Below, piece by piece: positions 16,957 through 25,904 of a stretch of 64,000 nucleotides of DNA (position 1 is its first letter; every line of letters begins with the position of its first letter). The position numbers and the translations under genes are program-made. Source of the DNA: UBA830 sp038146925 (GTDB taxonomy: Bacteria; Pseudomonadota; Alphaproteobacteria; MPNO01; UBA830); assembly GCA_038146925.1 (NCBI GenBank), contig JAYQSP010000004.1, forward strand, positions 124,001 to 188,000, given 5' to 3'. The notes beneath the pieces are model-generated. The model saw nothing but the letters and a program-made list of their open reading frames with translations. It was not told the origin of the DNA and made no database searches.

Positions 16957-17939
16957 CGCGTTTGTTCGATAAAACCTTCTGGGGCCTGACGATCGGCCTG
17001 CTGGCGCTGTTCCTCCTTAACTTCGTGCTCGAGGAATGGATGCGCAGCATCGGTCTTCAGTCGCTGTCGCGTGGCTGCGTCGCCATCGGGCTGCTGATCC
17101 TTTGGCGCACCGGGCTTGTGTCGTTCGGACACGCGCTGTTTTTCGGCTTCGGAGCCTACACGGTTGCAATGCTGCAGATCATCGGCGTCAACGACATCAT
17201 CCTGCTGCTGATCGGCGGCTCGGCGACAGCGGGCCTGCTGGCGCTCGTGCTCGGTTTTCTGCTGCGGCAGTACCGGGCGATATTCTTCGCGCTGCTGAAC
17301 ATGGCGTTCTCGATGATCCTCTACGGCGTCCTCGCCAAGGTGGAAGCCCTGGGGTCAACCGACGGCATCGGCATCAATCAGGTCAGCTTCTTCGGCTTCG
17401 TGCCGTCGGATGAGGCCTACCGGCCGACCTTGTTCGTCTTTGCGGCGATCTTTGCCTATATCGCGGCCGTCGGATCGCACTGGTACCTGAAATCGACCCT
17501 CGGCCTGATGACCATGGCGGTGCGCGAAAACGAGATTCGCGTCGAGTATCTAGGCTATTCGGCCGAGAAGGCGATCCACATCAAATACGTCCTGTCCGGC
17601 GTGCTGGCCGGGATGGGCGGCGTGATCATGGCGCTGACGGTCGGTCACGTCGATCCGGATTCGATGGTGTACTGGACCGTTTCCGGCGATTTCGTCTTCA
17701 TTACGATTCTCGCGGGCACGGGCAATGTCGGCGCCACGTTTATCGGGGCGCTTGTCTATGAATTGCTGCGGACCTACGCCTTCGAATTCGCCCCGGAAAT
17801 CTGGCAGCTGATCCTCGGCGGGTCCTTGCTGCTGATTATCATGTTCCTGCCGGATGGGCTGTGGTCCCTCCGCAGCGAATGGCGGAACCGGCGGGCGCTT
17901 GCAGCGTCCAGGTCCGGCGACGGTCAGGCAGGGGAGTAG
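16953..17939 (+). CDS. Liv-type ABC permease subunit (LivM-like)
   Basis: A 328-residue membrane protein that pairs with the LivH-like subunit. It has the LivM pattern VSFGHALFFGFGAYTVA and a C-terminal ILAGTGNVGATFIGALVYE motif that contacts the ATPases. The N-terminus is short compared with E. coli LivM. Translation is coupled to the upstream gene (ATGA overlap), and the first ATPase gene starts 5 bases after its stop. Confidence 0.9.
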   Translation: MTRLFDKTFWGLTIGLLALFLLNFVLEEWMRSIGLQSLSRGCVAIGLLILWRTGLVSFGHALFFGFGAYTVAMLQIIGVNDIILLLIGGSATAGLLALVLGFLLRQYRAIFFALLNMAFSMILYGVLAKVEALGSTDGIGINQVSFFGFVPSDEAYRPTLFVFAAIFAYIAAVGSHWYLKSTLGLMTMAVRENEIRVEYLGYSAEKAIHIKYVLSGVLAGMGGVIMALTVGHVDPDSMVYWTVSGDFVFITILAGTGNVGATFIGALVYELLRTYAFEFAPEIWQLILGGSLLLIIMFLPDGLWSLRSEWRNRRALAASRSGDGQAGE

Positions 17940-17943
17940 AACA

Positions 17944-18726
17944 ATGGTTTGCGTACTGGAAGTACATGATCTCGAAAAGAACTTCGGCGGGGTCGTTGCG
18001 GCGCACAACATCAACGTAACCGTCGAAGAGGGGGAGACTATCGGCATCATCGGCGCCAACGGGGCCGGCAAGACCACCTTCGTCAATATGGTGACCGGCT
18101 ATCTGCCCCCGTCCGGCGGCCGGATCGAGTTTCTCGGCAAAAGCGTGGTCGGCCTGCATCCGCGAGATGTTACCAAGCTCGGTCTGTGCCGGTCGTTCCA
18201 GGTGCCGCAGGTGTTCCTGTCCGAATCGGTCTTCGACAACATGCTGGCGGCATACGGCATTGCGGAGCGGTCGGGACTGGGTCTGTTCACGCCCATCCAT
18301 ACCGACGAACGCGCCGCAAGGGTCGATGCGCAGCTGAAGCGCTACCAGATCGCGGATTATCGCGACGTGGCCGCATCCGCATTGCCCCAGGGCGTGCGCA
18401 AGCTGCTGGATATAGGGATGGCGACGGTACGCAATCCGAAACTGATCATGCTCGACGAACCGACCAGCGGCATCAGCGTCGAGGAAAAATTTGGCCTCAT
18501 GGACATCATCATGCAGGCGCTCCGCGAAGAAGACACCACGGTTATGTTCATCGAACACGACATGGAAATCGTCGAACGCTTCGTCGACCGCGTCTGGGCT
18601 TTCTATCAGGGCGAAATCATCTGCGATGCGCCCACCGCGGAGGCGATGGTGGACGAAAAAGTGCGTGAATTCGTGATCGGGCAGGAATACCACCCGGGGC
18701 ATGTCGAGGGAGGCGCAAATGCTTAA
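17944..18726 (+). CDS. Liv-type ABC ATPase (LivG-like)
   Basis: A 260-residue ATPase from ATG 17944. It has Walker A GANGAGKTT (37-45), Walker B LIMLDEPTSG and switch histidine FIEHDM. The signature segment is ALPQGVRKLLDIG rather than the usual LSYGxQR, a mild deviation. It energises uptake together with the next ATPase; heterodimeric ATPases are normal for Liv systems. The 3' end overlaps the next gene by 8 bases. Confidence 0.9.
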   Translation: MVCVLEVHDLEKNFGGVVAAHNINVTVEEGETIGIIGANGAGKTTFVNMVTGYLPPSGGRIEFLGKSVVGLHPRDVTKLGLCRSFQVPQVFLSESVFDNMLAAYGIAERSGLGLFTPIHTDERAARVDAQLKRYQIADYRDVAASALPQGVRKLLDIGMATVRNPKLIMLDEPTSGISVEEKFGLMDIIMQALREEDTTVMFIEHDMEIVERFVDRVWAFYQGEIICDAPTAEAMVDEKVREFVIGQEYHPGHVEGGANA

Positions 18727-19363
18727 TATTCAGGGCATAGACGTCAATATCGGCGCGACGCCCATTCTGCGCGGCGTATCGCTGGAAGTACCGTCCGGCA
18801 CAATGTGCGGGCTCATCGGCCGTAACGGTGCAGGTAAGACCACGTTCATGCGCGCCGTGATGGGCGCGCTTGAGGCTCAGACCGGTGCGATGGATTTCGA
18901 CGGTGAAAACCTGCGTGAAGCGCCGGCGCACCGGCGGGCGCATATCGGTATCGGGTTCATGCCGGAAGACCGGCGCCTGGTGCCGCAACTGACGGCCGAG
19001 GAAAACATCCTGCTGCCGAGCTGGACCATCGATATCGACGGCGCCCGCGACCGGCTGGACTGGATTTACAAGCTGATGCCGGAGGTCGAGGAATTCCGCA
19101 ATCGCGGCGCGACCGAGCTGTCGGGCGGGCAGCAGAAATTCGTCGCCTTCGCCCGCGCCCTGATGGTCGGCACCAAGCTGCTGATGCTGGATGAACCCTC
19201 GGAAGGGATCGCGCCCGTGTTCGCGCAGCGTATGGTCGAGATCATGGCGAACCTCAAGGAAGAAGGTGAATCCGTACTGGTCGCCGAATCCAACGACAAA
19301 CACATCAAGGATCTGCTCGACAGAACCTTCGTGATCGAACGCGGGTCGATTATCAGCGGCTGA
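18719..19363 (+). CDS. Liv-type ABC ATPase (LivF-like)
   Basis: A 214-residue ATPase, a little shorter than typical LivF. The start ATG 18719 follows GAGGGAGG by 5 bases. It has Walker A GRNGAGKT (34-41), signature ELSGGQQKFVAFARAL and Walker B LLMLDEPSEG. In place of the usual His switch it reads VAESNDKH, as in many LivF proteins. It is the last gene of the importer operon. The 119 bases after it contain only a weak 5-bp hairpin and an A/T-rich stretch. Confidence 0.9.
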   Translation: MLNIQGIDVNIGATPILRGVSLEVPSGTMCGLIGRNGAGKTTFMRAVMGALEAQTGAMDFDGENLREAPAHRRAHIGIGFMPEDRRLVPQLTAEENILLPSWTIDIDGARDRLDWIYKLMPEVEEFRNRGATELSGGQQKFVAFARALMVGTKLLMLDEPSEGIAPVFAQRMVEIMANLKEEGESVLVAESNDKHIKDLLDRTFVIERGSIISG

Positions 19364-19482
19364 TTTTGTCTCCTTGTTCATGAGGGATTTTGCGCACTTC
19401 GTGCGGCGTTTACCATTTTATTTTTACGTAAATTCAACTTCCGGATGACCAAACTGGCGGTCGGGCAACTGAAGAGTCAGCC

Positions 19483-19833
19483 ATGTCAGAAGTCGTCGAA
19501 ATCTACACGGCCAGAGGCGAAGAGAGCATCCGGGACGGTGATCTCGATATTTCTTACACGATCACGTCGAAATACGAGGCAAAGTCGGACGCGATTTCCC
19601 GGTGCAAGTATGATCGCACGATTCGCAAGGTCGCTTACTACACGGTCAAGGACGACGGTTCGTTCAAGACGCTGTTCGCCTATGACAACCCCGATGCGTT
19701 GACGATCGTCAAACGCGGACCGCGCCGCCAGTCCGCCGAAAGACTGCCGGGCATAAAGGGCAAACCGCCCACGCCGCGGGCAAAGAAAAAGCCGCGGCTT
19801 ATGGGACGTCTGGTAGGTTCCTTAAAGAACTAG
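19483..19833 (+). CDS. Small conserved-looking hypothetical protein
   Basis: A 116-residue soluble protein with no recognised family. The first half (MSEVVEIYTARGEESIRD, then DLDISYTITSKYEAKSDA) is mixed and well ordered. The second half is strongly basic and Pro-rich (PRAKKKPRLMGRLVGSLKN), suggesting nucleic-acid, membrane or protein contact. Codon usage resembles neighbouring genes, so it is probably expressed. It is convergent with the next gene, with 6 bases between stops. No function is proposed. Confidence 0.6.
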   Translation: MSEVVEIYTARGEESIRDGDLDISYTITSKYEAKSDAISRCKYDRTIRKVAYYTVKDDGSFKTLFAYDNPDALTIVKRGPRRQSAERLPGIKGKPPTPRAKKKPRLMGRLVGSLKN

Positions 19834-19839
19834 GCGGCG

Positions 19840-20199
19840 TCAGGCCGCGAGGGTGCACTTCACCGAACCGCGGTCGCGGCACATGTCGAACACCATCGAC
19901 AATGCGCCTTCCTTCGCTTCCAGCCGTTTCGAGGCGGCTTTCGGCAGCGGGATCGCGCTGACCCGGCAGTAGGCCACCAGGGCATTGAGCAGAGTGTCGG
20001 CATCCAGGCTGACCTGATCGGACAGTTCCGGCGAGGGAACCGCGAAGGTGAGATCCAGCCCGCAATCGCCGTCCATCGCGATGTCTATTTTTTCGACATC
20101 CGCGTCGGGGACAGGAATGCCGGTAGAGCGGCAGTAGGAAAGGGCGGCGGAGACGATTTCCTGATCGGAAAAGATGATGCGGCGTCGTTCGGTCGGCAT
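19840..20199 (-). CDS. Hypothetical protein with an internal tandem duplication
   Basis: A 119-residue protein from the ATG at 20199; the frame extends to 20247 but the upstream codons look non-coding. It contains two copies of a motif of about 40 residues. Residues 11-52 carry ALSYCRSTGIPVPDA and residues 64-104 carry ALVAYCRVSAIPLPKAA. The shared core is AL-x-x-YCR-x-x-x-IP-x-P-x-A. Each copy looks like a helix followed by a Pro-bounded turn. No family was recognised. An evolutionary duplication of one small module is the simplest explanation. Confidence 0.6.
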   Translation of the reverse strand: MPTERRRIIFSDQEIVSAALSYCRSTGIPVPDADVEKIDIAMDGDCGLDLTFAVPSPELSDQVSLDADTLLNALVAYCRVSAIPLPKAASKRLEAKEGALSMVFDMCRDRGSVKCTLAA

Positions 20200-20354
20200 A
20201 TTCTTACTCGACAACTTGTTACCCGAATTACTCCCCTCGAAGCACAATGTGGGGTCGGCGTCCGGGAATCCAACATCTATTGTCGAAGACGAGAATTACC
20301 ATTTGCTTAATTCGGCAAAAAATCCATTATTTCTCAATATATTAGGGGGCTGTC

Positions 20355-21095
20355 CTGGATATCTTTCTTGTCAGTGTCGTAATGATCGCGCTGTTCGTCG
20401 CCGGCGGGGTGAAGGGCGTCATCGGCCTTGGCCTGCCGTTGACGGCGGTTTCCATCCTGGGCGCCGTCACGGATCTCCGAACTGCAATCGCATTCATCGC
20501 GATTCCGGTCGTCGCGACGAACATCTATCAGGCGTTCGAGGGCGGCCGTGCCGGGGAAATGCTGCGCAAGTACTGGCTGATCAACCTCTGTTCGGTCATC
20601 GGCACGCTGATCGGCGCGCAGATTCTGTTCCTTGTCGATCCCCGTATTTTGACCACCATCCTCGGCGTTGTCGTGGTGATCTACGTGATTATAAACGCGA
20701 CCCGCTTTCGCATCAGGATTTCAGACCGCGCAAACCCGTGGGCGGTCCCGCCGCTTGGACTTTTGTCCGGGTTGCTGACCGGGACGACCGGCTCCGTCGG
20801 CATTCCGATCGCGTTGTATCTGCAGGCCCGCGATATCGACAAGGAGAGCTTTCTGCGCGCCATCGCGCTGACCTTTCTGATCAGCGCCTCGTTCCTGGTT
20901 CTGGCGCTGGCCGAAAAAGGGGCCTTCACCCGGGAGAGCATCCTCGTTTCCGCGATCAGCCTGATTCCTGCTTTCGCTGGGATGGCCATCGGCCAGAAAT
21001 TGCGCGGGCGGTTGTCCGAAGACCGTTTTCGGCAGTTCGTCTATCTGTTTCTGCTGATCGCGGCCGCGAATCTGCTCCGTAAAGGCCCGTTTTGA
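20355..21095 (+). CDS. TauE/SafE-family membrane permease
   Basis: About 246 residues and roughly eight hydrophobic helices. The duplicated family motif appears as GGVKGVIGLGLPLTAV near the N-terminus and LLSGLLTGTTGSVGIPIALYLQ in the second half. These proteins export sulfite, sulfoacetate or other organic anions. The first ATG is 20382, but family members begin with residues like DIFLVSVV encoded just before it. CTG 20355, 5 bases after GGGGG, is the likely start; this is inference. Upstream (20248-20354) is A/T-rich and may hold the promoter. Its stop abuts the convergent DUF2336 gene. Confidence 0.8.
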   Translation: MDIFLVSVVMIALFVAGGVKGVIGLGLPLTAVSILGAVTDLRTAIAFIAIPVVATNIYQAFEGGRAGEMLRKYWLINLCSVIGTLIGAQILFLVDPRILTTILGVVVVIYVIINATRFRIRISDRANPWAVPPLGLLSGLLTGTTGSVGIPIALYLQARDIDKESFLRAIALTFLISASFLVLALAEKGAFTRESILVSAISLIPAFAGMAIGQKLRGRLSEDRFRQFVYLFLLIAAANLLRKGPF

Positions 21096-22298
21096 TCAGG
21101 CCAGAAGCAAATCCAGCCGGCCCTGCATCTCTTCTTCCGAAAACGGATAGTCGACGCCGTCACGTGCGTGGATGACCTTGGATGGCGGGATGCGGGCGAG
21201 TCGCCGTTGCAGCTCGATCGCAAAGCGCATTGGAATACCTGCCTTCCAGCGCAGCGCCGTCACGCCTCGGGCGCTCTGGCCGTCGACGATTCGTTCCACG
21301 CCCCACAGCGGCACGCCGGCGCGCAGCGCGATGCCCGCCATCAGGAAGTCGCGTTCGTTCGCATTCAGGGCAAGATCCATTACCGCGTCCGTCATTTTTC
21401 CTGCGGCGTGCAAACGGCGTGCCCTGTCGATGGGGGTTTCGGTGCCGCCATCCGTTTTTTGCTCGCGCGGCGACCAGCCGACCTTCTCCGCCTTGCCGTC
21501 CGCCGCGGATTCCGTTTTTTTCGCCAGTACCGCTTTCAGCGGAGCGCTGACGAATCCCGAGACTTTCTGCGCCAGTCTCAACGGCAACGCAGGACGTTTT
21601 ACGAGCGGTTCGTGCCAGGCTTCGACGTCCGGCGCGCGGTCGACGATGTTTTCCATCGCCGGTTCTCCGATATCCGCCGACTGGTTCTTCAGCAGCCGCG
21701 TGACCGTCGGCGTTGCGCCCGCGTTGACCAGCGCGCCGCTGACCCGTTCCGATACCTGATTCCGCGATGCGATTGCCTGGTGCGCCCAGTCGGGTGCGCC
21801 CGATTGGACGATGTTCACCAGGTCTTCATCCGTGAGGACAGGCGAATGACGGAGCACCGGTGCGGCGACCCGCTTGTCCGGGTCACTTGCCAGCCCGTGC
21901 GCTACTGCATGCGGCACGTTGAACATGTTCTTGATCACGTCTGCCAGCGTGCGTCGCACACGCAGGCTGCTGTCCCGCATCAGGGTTTCGAGAATCGTGA
22001 AACCCATGCGCCAGAGCTGACTGCGCTGATCGTCGCCGAGGCCGGTGCCGACGATCTTTCGGGCCAGCAGACAGCGGACGCCAAGGTCGGAATCGTGACA
22101 CAGAACGAGATCCGCCTGGCGCGGCGTTGCCTGATTTTCGGCCACGGCGCGGCGAACCTGTGATTCCGGATCCTCGGCCAGAAAATAGAGGAGCTCGGGC
22201 GCGATGTCGGTACGAAGCGCCAGCGCCATGCGTTCGGCGGCGCTGCCGTCGCGGGCGATCGCCATCGCGTCTTCCATGCCGTATATGGATCCGTCCAT
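21096..22298 (-). CDS. DUF2336 domain protein (HEAT-like repeats)
   Basis: About 400 residues from the ATG at 22298; an in-frame TTG at 22343 is possible. The N-terminal part has helical repeats of the DUF2336 type, for example APELLYFLAEDPESQVRRAVAENQATP split between two helices, then LRVRRTLADVIKNM and DPDKRVAAPVLRHSPVLTDEDL. A Lys/Glu-rich linker separates a helical C-terminal region (ANERDFLMAGIALRAGVP). DUF2336 is typical of Alphaproteobacteria and its function is undefined; the HEAT-like fold suggests protein binding. Confidence 0.8.
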   Translation of the reverse strand: MDGSIYGMEDAMAIARDGSAAERMALALRTDIAPELLYFLAEDPESQVRRAVAENQATPRQADLVLCHDSDLGVRCLLARKIVGTGLGDDQRSQLWRMGFTILETLMRDSSLRVRRTLADVIKNMFNVPHAVAHGLASDPDKRVAAPVLRHSPVLTDEDLVNIVQSGAPDWAHQAIASRNQVSERVSGALVNAGATPTVTRLLKNQSADIGEPAMENIVDRAPDVEAWHEPLVKRPALPLRLAQKVSGFVSAPLKAVLAKKTESAADGKAEKVGWSPREQKTDGGTETPIDRARRLHAAGKMTDAVMDLALNANERDFLMAGIALRAGVPLWGVERIVDGQSARGVTALRWKAGIPMRFAIELQRRLARIPPSKVIHARDGVDYPFSEEEMQGRLDLLLA

Positions 22299-22465
22299 GG
22301 CGGAAACCAGGCTCCCGATCGAAACAAAAATCCGGGTACGCAACCCCGCAAGAGCCGCATTTTCCCATCCCGAAGGTAAAATTCATTCGTTAACGATTGT
22401 TTTCCGTATCCGGCGGTTCGCGTGCCGGTTTCGTGCTATCAATCGGCGTTCCTGAAAGGTTTTTC

Positions 22466-23428
22466 ATGTCCGCCGTTCCGGCTCCTGTCGCCGCTGCCTA
22501 TGCCGCCGTTACGCCGCCTGTGCGGGGGGTGGTTTTCATGATGATATCGGCGATGGGCGTGGTCGCGATGAATGTGTCGATCCGCCAGATTGCGGACGAC
22601 ATCCACCCCTTCGTCATCGCCCTGTTTCGTCATTCGATCGGCGTGTGCCTGCTGGCGCCCATGATACTGCGGCGGGGACACAATCCATTCCGCACGTCGC
22701 ATCTGCCGCTTCACGGCCTGCGCGCGCTGTTCAACGTCATTGCGATGCTGGCCTATTTTCTGGCGCTGACGATGGAACCGTTGGCCAAGGTCGTGGCGCT
22801 GACCTTCACGGCGCCGTTGCTGGCGACGATCGGCGCCGTATTGGTCCTGGGCGAAAAAGTCACGCGGGCGCGGTATGCCGCCCTTGCCGTCGGGCTGGCG
22901 GGCGCGTTGATCGTACTGCGGCCCTGGGCCGTGGAAATCAGTACCGGGTCCCTGTTGCTGTTGCTGTCGTCCAGCACGTGGGCCATGGCCCTGGTCGTGA
23001 TCAAGGTACTGTCGCGTCACGACGGCCCGGTAACGATCGCCCCTTATGCTTCTCTCTTGCAGGTACCGTTCTGTCTGGCAGCGGCGTTGTTCTTCTGGCA
23101 ATGGCCGACGCTGAATCAGTGGTTCTACATTCTGCTGATCGCGATATTCGGCAGCACGACCCAGATCTGTCTGGCCCAGGCATTCCGCGAGGCGGATGCC
23201 ACCGTGGTCCTGCCCGCCGATTTCACCAAGCTGGTTTTCGCGGGTGTGGCCGGCTGGCTGTTCTTTTCCGAGCTGCCGGAAATCTGGATCTGGATCGGCG
23301 GAACGATCGTCTTCACCGGCGTGTTTCTGAACACCTGGTTCGAAAAACGCGCGCGCGACGCGGTCGGTCTTGCACCGGTGCCCGAAGTTTCGCAGACTCC
23401 GCCAAACAACAGTGAAAGACCGCCATGA
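22466..23428 (+). CDS. EamA/DMT-family transporter
   Basis: A 320-residue membrane protein with ten predicted helices in two EamA repeats. The repeat ends are recognisable as LTFTAPLLATIGAVLVLGEKVTR and AFREADATVVLPADFTKLVF. DMT proteins usually export metabolites, amino acids or drugs. The start ATG 22466 follows GAAAGG. Its stop overlaps the next gene by 4 bases, so it is coupled to the hydrolase and may export its product or import its substrate. Five more EamA genes occur at 57.7-64 kb. Confidence 0.88.
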   Translation: MSAVPAPVAAAYAAVTPPVRGVVFMMISAMGVVAMNVSIRQIADDIHPFVIALFRHSIGVCLLAPMILRRGHNPFRTSHLPLHGLRALFNVIAMLAYFLALTMEPLAKVVALTFTAPLLATIGAVLVLGEKVTRARYAALAVGLAGALIVLRPWAVEISTGSLLLLLSSSTWAMALVVIKVLSRHDGPVTIAPYASLLQVPFCLAAALFFWQWPTLNQWFYILLIAIFGSTTQICLAQAFREADATVVLPADFTKLVFAGVAGWLFFSELPEIWIWIGGTIVFTGVFLNTWFEKRARDAVGLAPVPEVSQTPPNNSERPP

Positions 23429-24288
23429 CCGAGATCGTTTGGGGAAATTTCACCCAGGAAGAGCTGGACCGCAATTACGACCAGTCCTCGCTGGTGCCCA
23501 ACGTGGGCGAGCTGATGGAACAGAACGCCGCCGACAGCGCCAGAATCCGTGAGGAACTGGAAGTGATCGAGGACGTCTCCTACGGGCCGACCGTTCTGGA
23601 AAGGCTCGATATTTTTCCGGTCTCCCAAAAAGGCGCGCCGGTGGCGATCTATCACCATGGCGGTGCCTGGACGCGGTCCGACAAGGCGCAGTGCTCCTAT
23701 GCGGCGCCGGGACTGGTGGCGGCGGGCGTCAACGTGCTGGTGCTGGACTTTGCGCTGGCGCCTAACGTGTCGCTGGACGAAATCGTGCGTCAGAACCGGG
23801 CGGCCATAGCCTGGACTTGGCACAACGCGGACAAGTACGGCTGGGACCGTAACCGCATTCACAGTATTGGTCATTCTTCCGGAGGCCACATCTGCGGCAT
23901 GATGCAGGTCACCGACTGGGAAGGCGTCTACGGCCTGCCCGCAGACATCATCAAAAGTGCGGCGCCCTGCAGCGGCATGTACGAGCTCGAACCCGTCCGG
24001 TTCAGCCACCGGAACACATATCTCGATCTCACCGAACAGTCGGCTGCCCGTAACAGTTCGATCCGCCAGCTGCCGGATTACGGGCCGCCGCTGACCATGG
24101 CGTGGGGCACCGGCGAACTGGACGAATTCCAGCGCCAGAGCCGCGAATTCGCCGCCGCCTGGGAAGCCGCCGGCCACAAGGTAGATACGTTTATCCTGGA
24201 AGGCCTGAACCATTTCGAGGTCGGGCGCGAAATGTTCAATCCGGATAAGCCGGTGCTCCGGAATATCCTGAAGAATATCGGCGTTTAG
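23425..24288 (+). CDS. Alpha/beta hydrolase, esterase/arylformamidase-like
   Basis: A 287-residue hydrolase of the HSL/kynurenine-formamidase type. It has the oxyanion motif YHHGGAW, nucleophile elbow SIGHSSGGHICG and C-terminal GLNHFEVG supplying the catalytic histidine. The N-terminal ELDRNYDQSSLVPN resembles bacterial arylformamidase-like proteins. Substrates could be N-formyl or ester bonds of small aromatic compounds. It is translationally coupled to the EamA transporter and followed after 59 bases by a TauD-type dioxygenase. Confidence 0.82.
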   Translation: MTEIVWGNFTQEELDRNYDQSSLVPNVGELMEQNAADSARIREELEVIEDVSYGPTVLERLDIFPVSQKGAPVAIYHHGGAWTRSDKAQCSYAAPGLVAAGVNVLVLDFALAPNVSLDEIVRQNRAAIAWTWHNADKYGWDRNRIHSIGHSSGGHICGMMQVTDWEGVYGLPADIIKSAAPCSGMYELEPVRFSHRNTYLDLTEQSAARNSSIRQLPDYGPPLTMAWGTGELDEFQRQSREFAAAWEAAGHKVDTFILEGLNHFEVGREMFNPDKPVLRNILKNIGV

Positions 24289-24347
24289 ACAGGAATTTTT
24301 ACTTTCTGATATAGTAGACACGCAAAAAGGCATTCCAGGAGGAAACG

Positions 24348-25181
24348 ATGGACGGAGCCGGACCCGGTGCCACCTATCAAGCGATCACCGTTACACCCTA
24401 TTCTCCCACCATCGGAGCCGAAATCGGCAACGTCGACCTGACGAAGCCGCTCTCCGATCTGGAACTGGCGGAAATCCGCCGGGCCTTTACCGACCACATG
24501 GTGCTGTTTTTCCGCAATCAGGAAATCAGCTTCGACGATCACGCCCGGTTCGGCGAATATTTCGGCACGCTGGGTCAGCATGTCGGCAAGAAAACCAACA
24601 GCCAGTCGACCAACGACCTGCGTGTCCGCAAATTCCACGCCGATGGCGAAACGCCGCGCGTTTCCGGGAATGTCTGGCACACGGATCAGTCCTGCGCGCC
24701 GATTCCCCCGCTCGCCAGTGTGCTGTACCTGCACACCATTCCGCCAAACGGCGGCGGCGATACCGGGTTCGCCAGCATGTACGCTGCTTACGACGCCCTT
24801 TCAGACAACATGAAACAGTACCTCGACGGGTTGACGGCCCATCACGACGGGACGATCCAGTTCGGGGCCGGCACGCCGGAAGCGGATCACCCCGTGGTGG
24901 TGCGTCATCCCGAAAGCGGCAAAAAGCTCCTTTACGTGAACGAGGCATTCACGTCGCACATCAACGAAGTTCCGCGCGAGGAGAGCAAGGCGGTCCTGGA
25001 ATTCCTGTATCGCCATCAGATGCGCCCCGAATGGAGCACCCGGTTCCGGTGGGAGCCGCATTCCGTCGCCTTCTGGGACAACCGGTGCGTTCATCACAGG
25101 GCGATCTCCGATTACCTGCCGAATGTGCGGTCGGGCTACCGTATCCAGGTCGAAGGCACCGAGCCGCCAGTCGCGGCCTGA
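24348..25181 (+). CDS. TauD/TfdA-family Fe(II)/2-oxoglutarate dioxygenase (1)
   Basis: A 277-residue non-haem iron oxygenase. The facial triad is visible: H111 and D113 in WHTDQS and distal H250 in WDNRCVHHRAISDY. The 2-oxoglutarate arginine is in NVRSGYRIQVEG (R261 or R265). Family members release sulfite from taurine, cleave 2,4-D-type ethers or hydroxylate carboxylates. The start ATG 24348 follows AGGAGGAAA. It ends 13 bases before the convergent metallopeptidase gene. The substrate is unknown; 40-50% of such genes lie beside transporters, as here only loosely. Confidence 0.87.
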   Translation: MDGAGPGATYQAITVTPYSPTIGAEIGNVDLTKPLSDLELAEIRRAFTDHMVLFFRNQEISFDDHARFGEYFGTLGQHVGKKTNSQSTNDLRVRKFHADGETPRVSGNVWHTDQSCAPIPPLASVLYLHTIPPNGGGDTGFASMYAAYDALSDNMKQYLDGLTAHHDGTIQFGAGTPEADHPVVVRHPESGKKLLYVNEAFTSHINEVPREESKAVLEFLYRHQMRPEWSTRFRWEPHSVAFWDNRCVHHRAISDYLPNVRSGYRIQVEGTEPPVAA

Positions 25182-25193
25182 TTTGCTCCGGGG

Positions 25194-25904
25194 TTAACTT
25201 TCCCGACCGTACCGGTGCAGTTCGGCGCCGTTGGCACGCAGCCATCCGCGGGCCTGCCCGACATCGGGACATAACGTATCGACAAGCGCCCAGAATCTTT
25301 CGCCGTGATTGAGTTCGCGCAGATGCGCGACTTCGTGGGCGACGACGTAATTCAGCACGTGCTCCGGCGCCATTACCAGACGCCAGGAAAAGTTCAGATT
25401 GCCTTCGCGCGAACAGCTTCCCCAACGGGAACGCGTATCGCGCATGGATATGCGTGCCGGCTTGCGGCCGACCCGGTCCCCCATTGCATGCGCCCGGGGC
25501 TTGATTTCGTCCAGCGCCCGCCCTCTCAGCCAGCGGTGGACGCGTCCGGCCAGGGTGTCTACCCGCCCTCCGACGAGCAGTTCGCCGGCGTCCAGAGCGG
25601 GTAACGCCGAGCGGCTGTCGGTTCTGCGGATGGCGACCGGCTGTCCCAGCAGCGGAAACACCGCGCCGTCTTCGAACGGGACGGCATTGCCGATCCGCGA
25701 CAGTTGATCCGCGACCCAGCCGGTCTGTGTGGCGGCAAAGCCCAGTCCTTCCCGCGCCGACGCACCGGGCGGCAACACGATCTCGACCTTGCCGTCATAG
25801 ACTCCCACATGCAGCAGGATCCGCCTGGCGCGCTGGCTGCGCCGGATATGAACGGGGATATCCCGTCCGTCCGCCAATGACAGGTATTCCGGCGATGCGC
25901 TCAT
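25194..25904 (-). CDS. YgjP-type (DUF45) zinc metallohydrolase
   Basis: A 236-residue protein with the SprT/WLM-like zinc motif HEVAHLRELNH (190-200) followed by FW. The preceding RDTRSRWGSCSREGNLNFSW segment is diagnostic of the YgjP family. The N-terminal half is beta-rich. E. coli YgjP/UpaP-type proteins have been linked to nucleotide pyrophosphatase activity, while annotation usually reads metal-dependent hydrolase; the activity here is not certain. Its ATG overlaps the stop of the upstream MFS gene (ATGA). Confidence 0.85.
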   Translation of the reverse strand: MSASPEYLSLADGRDIPVHIRRSQRARRILLHVGVYDGKVEIVLPPGASAREGLGFAATQTGWVADQLSRIGNAVPFEDGAVFPLLGQPVAIRRTDSRSALPALDAGELLVGGRVDTLAGRVHRWLRGRALDEIKPRAHAMGDRVGRKPARISMRDTRSRWGSCSREGNLNFSWRLVMAPEHVLNYVVAHEVAHLRELNHGERFWALVDTLCPDVGQARGWLRANGAELHRYGRES

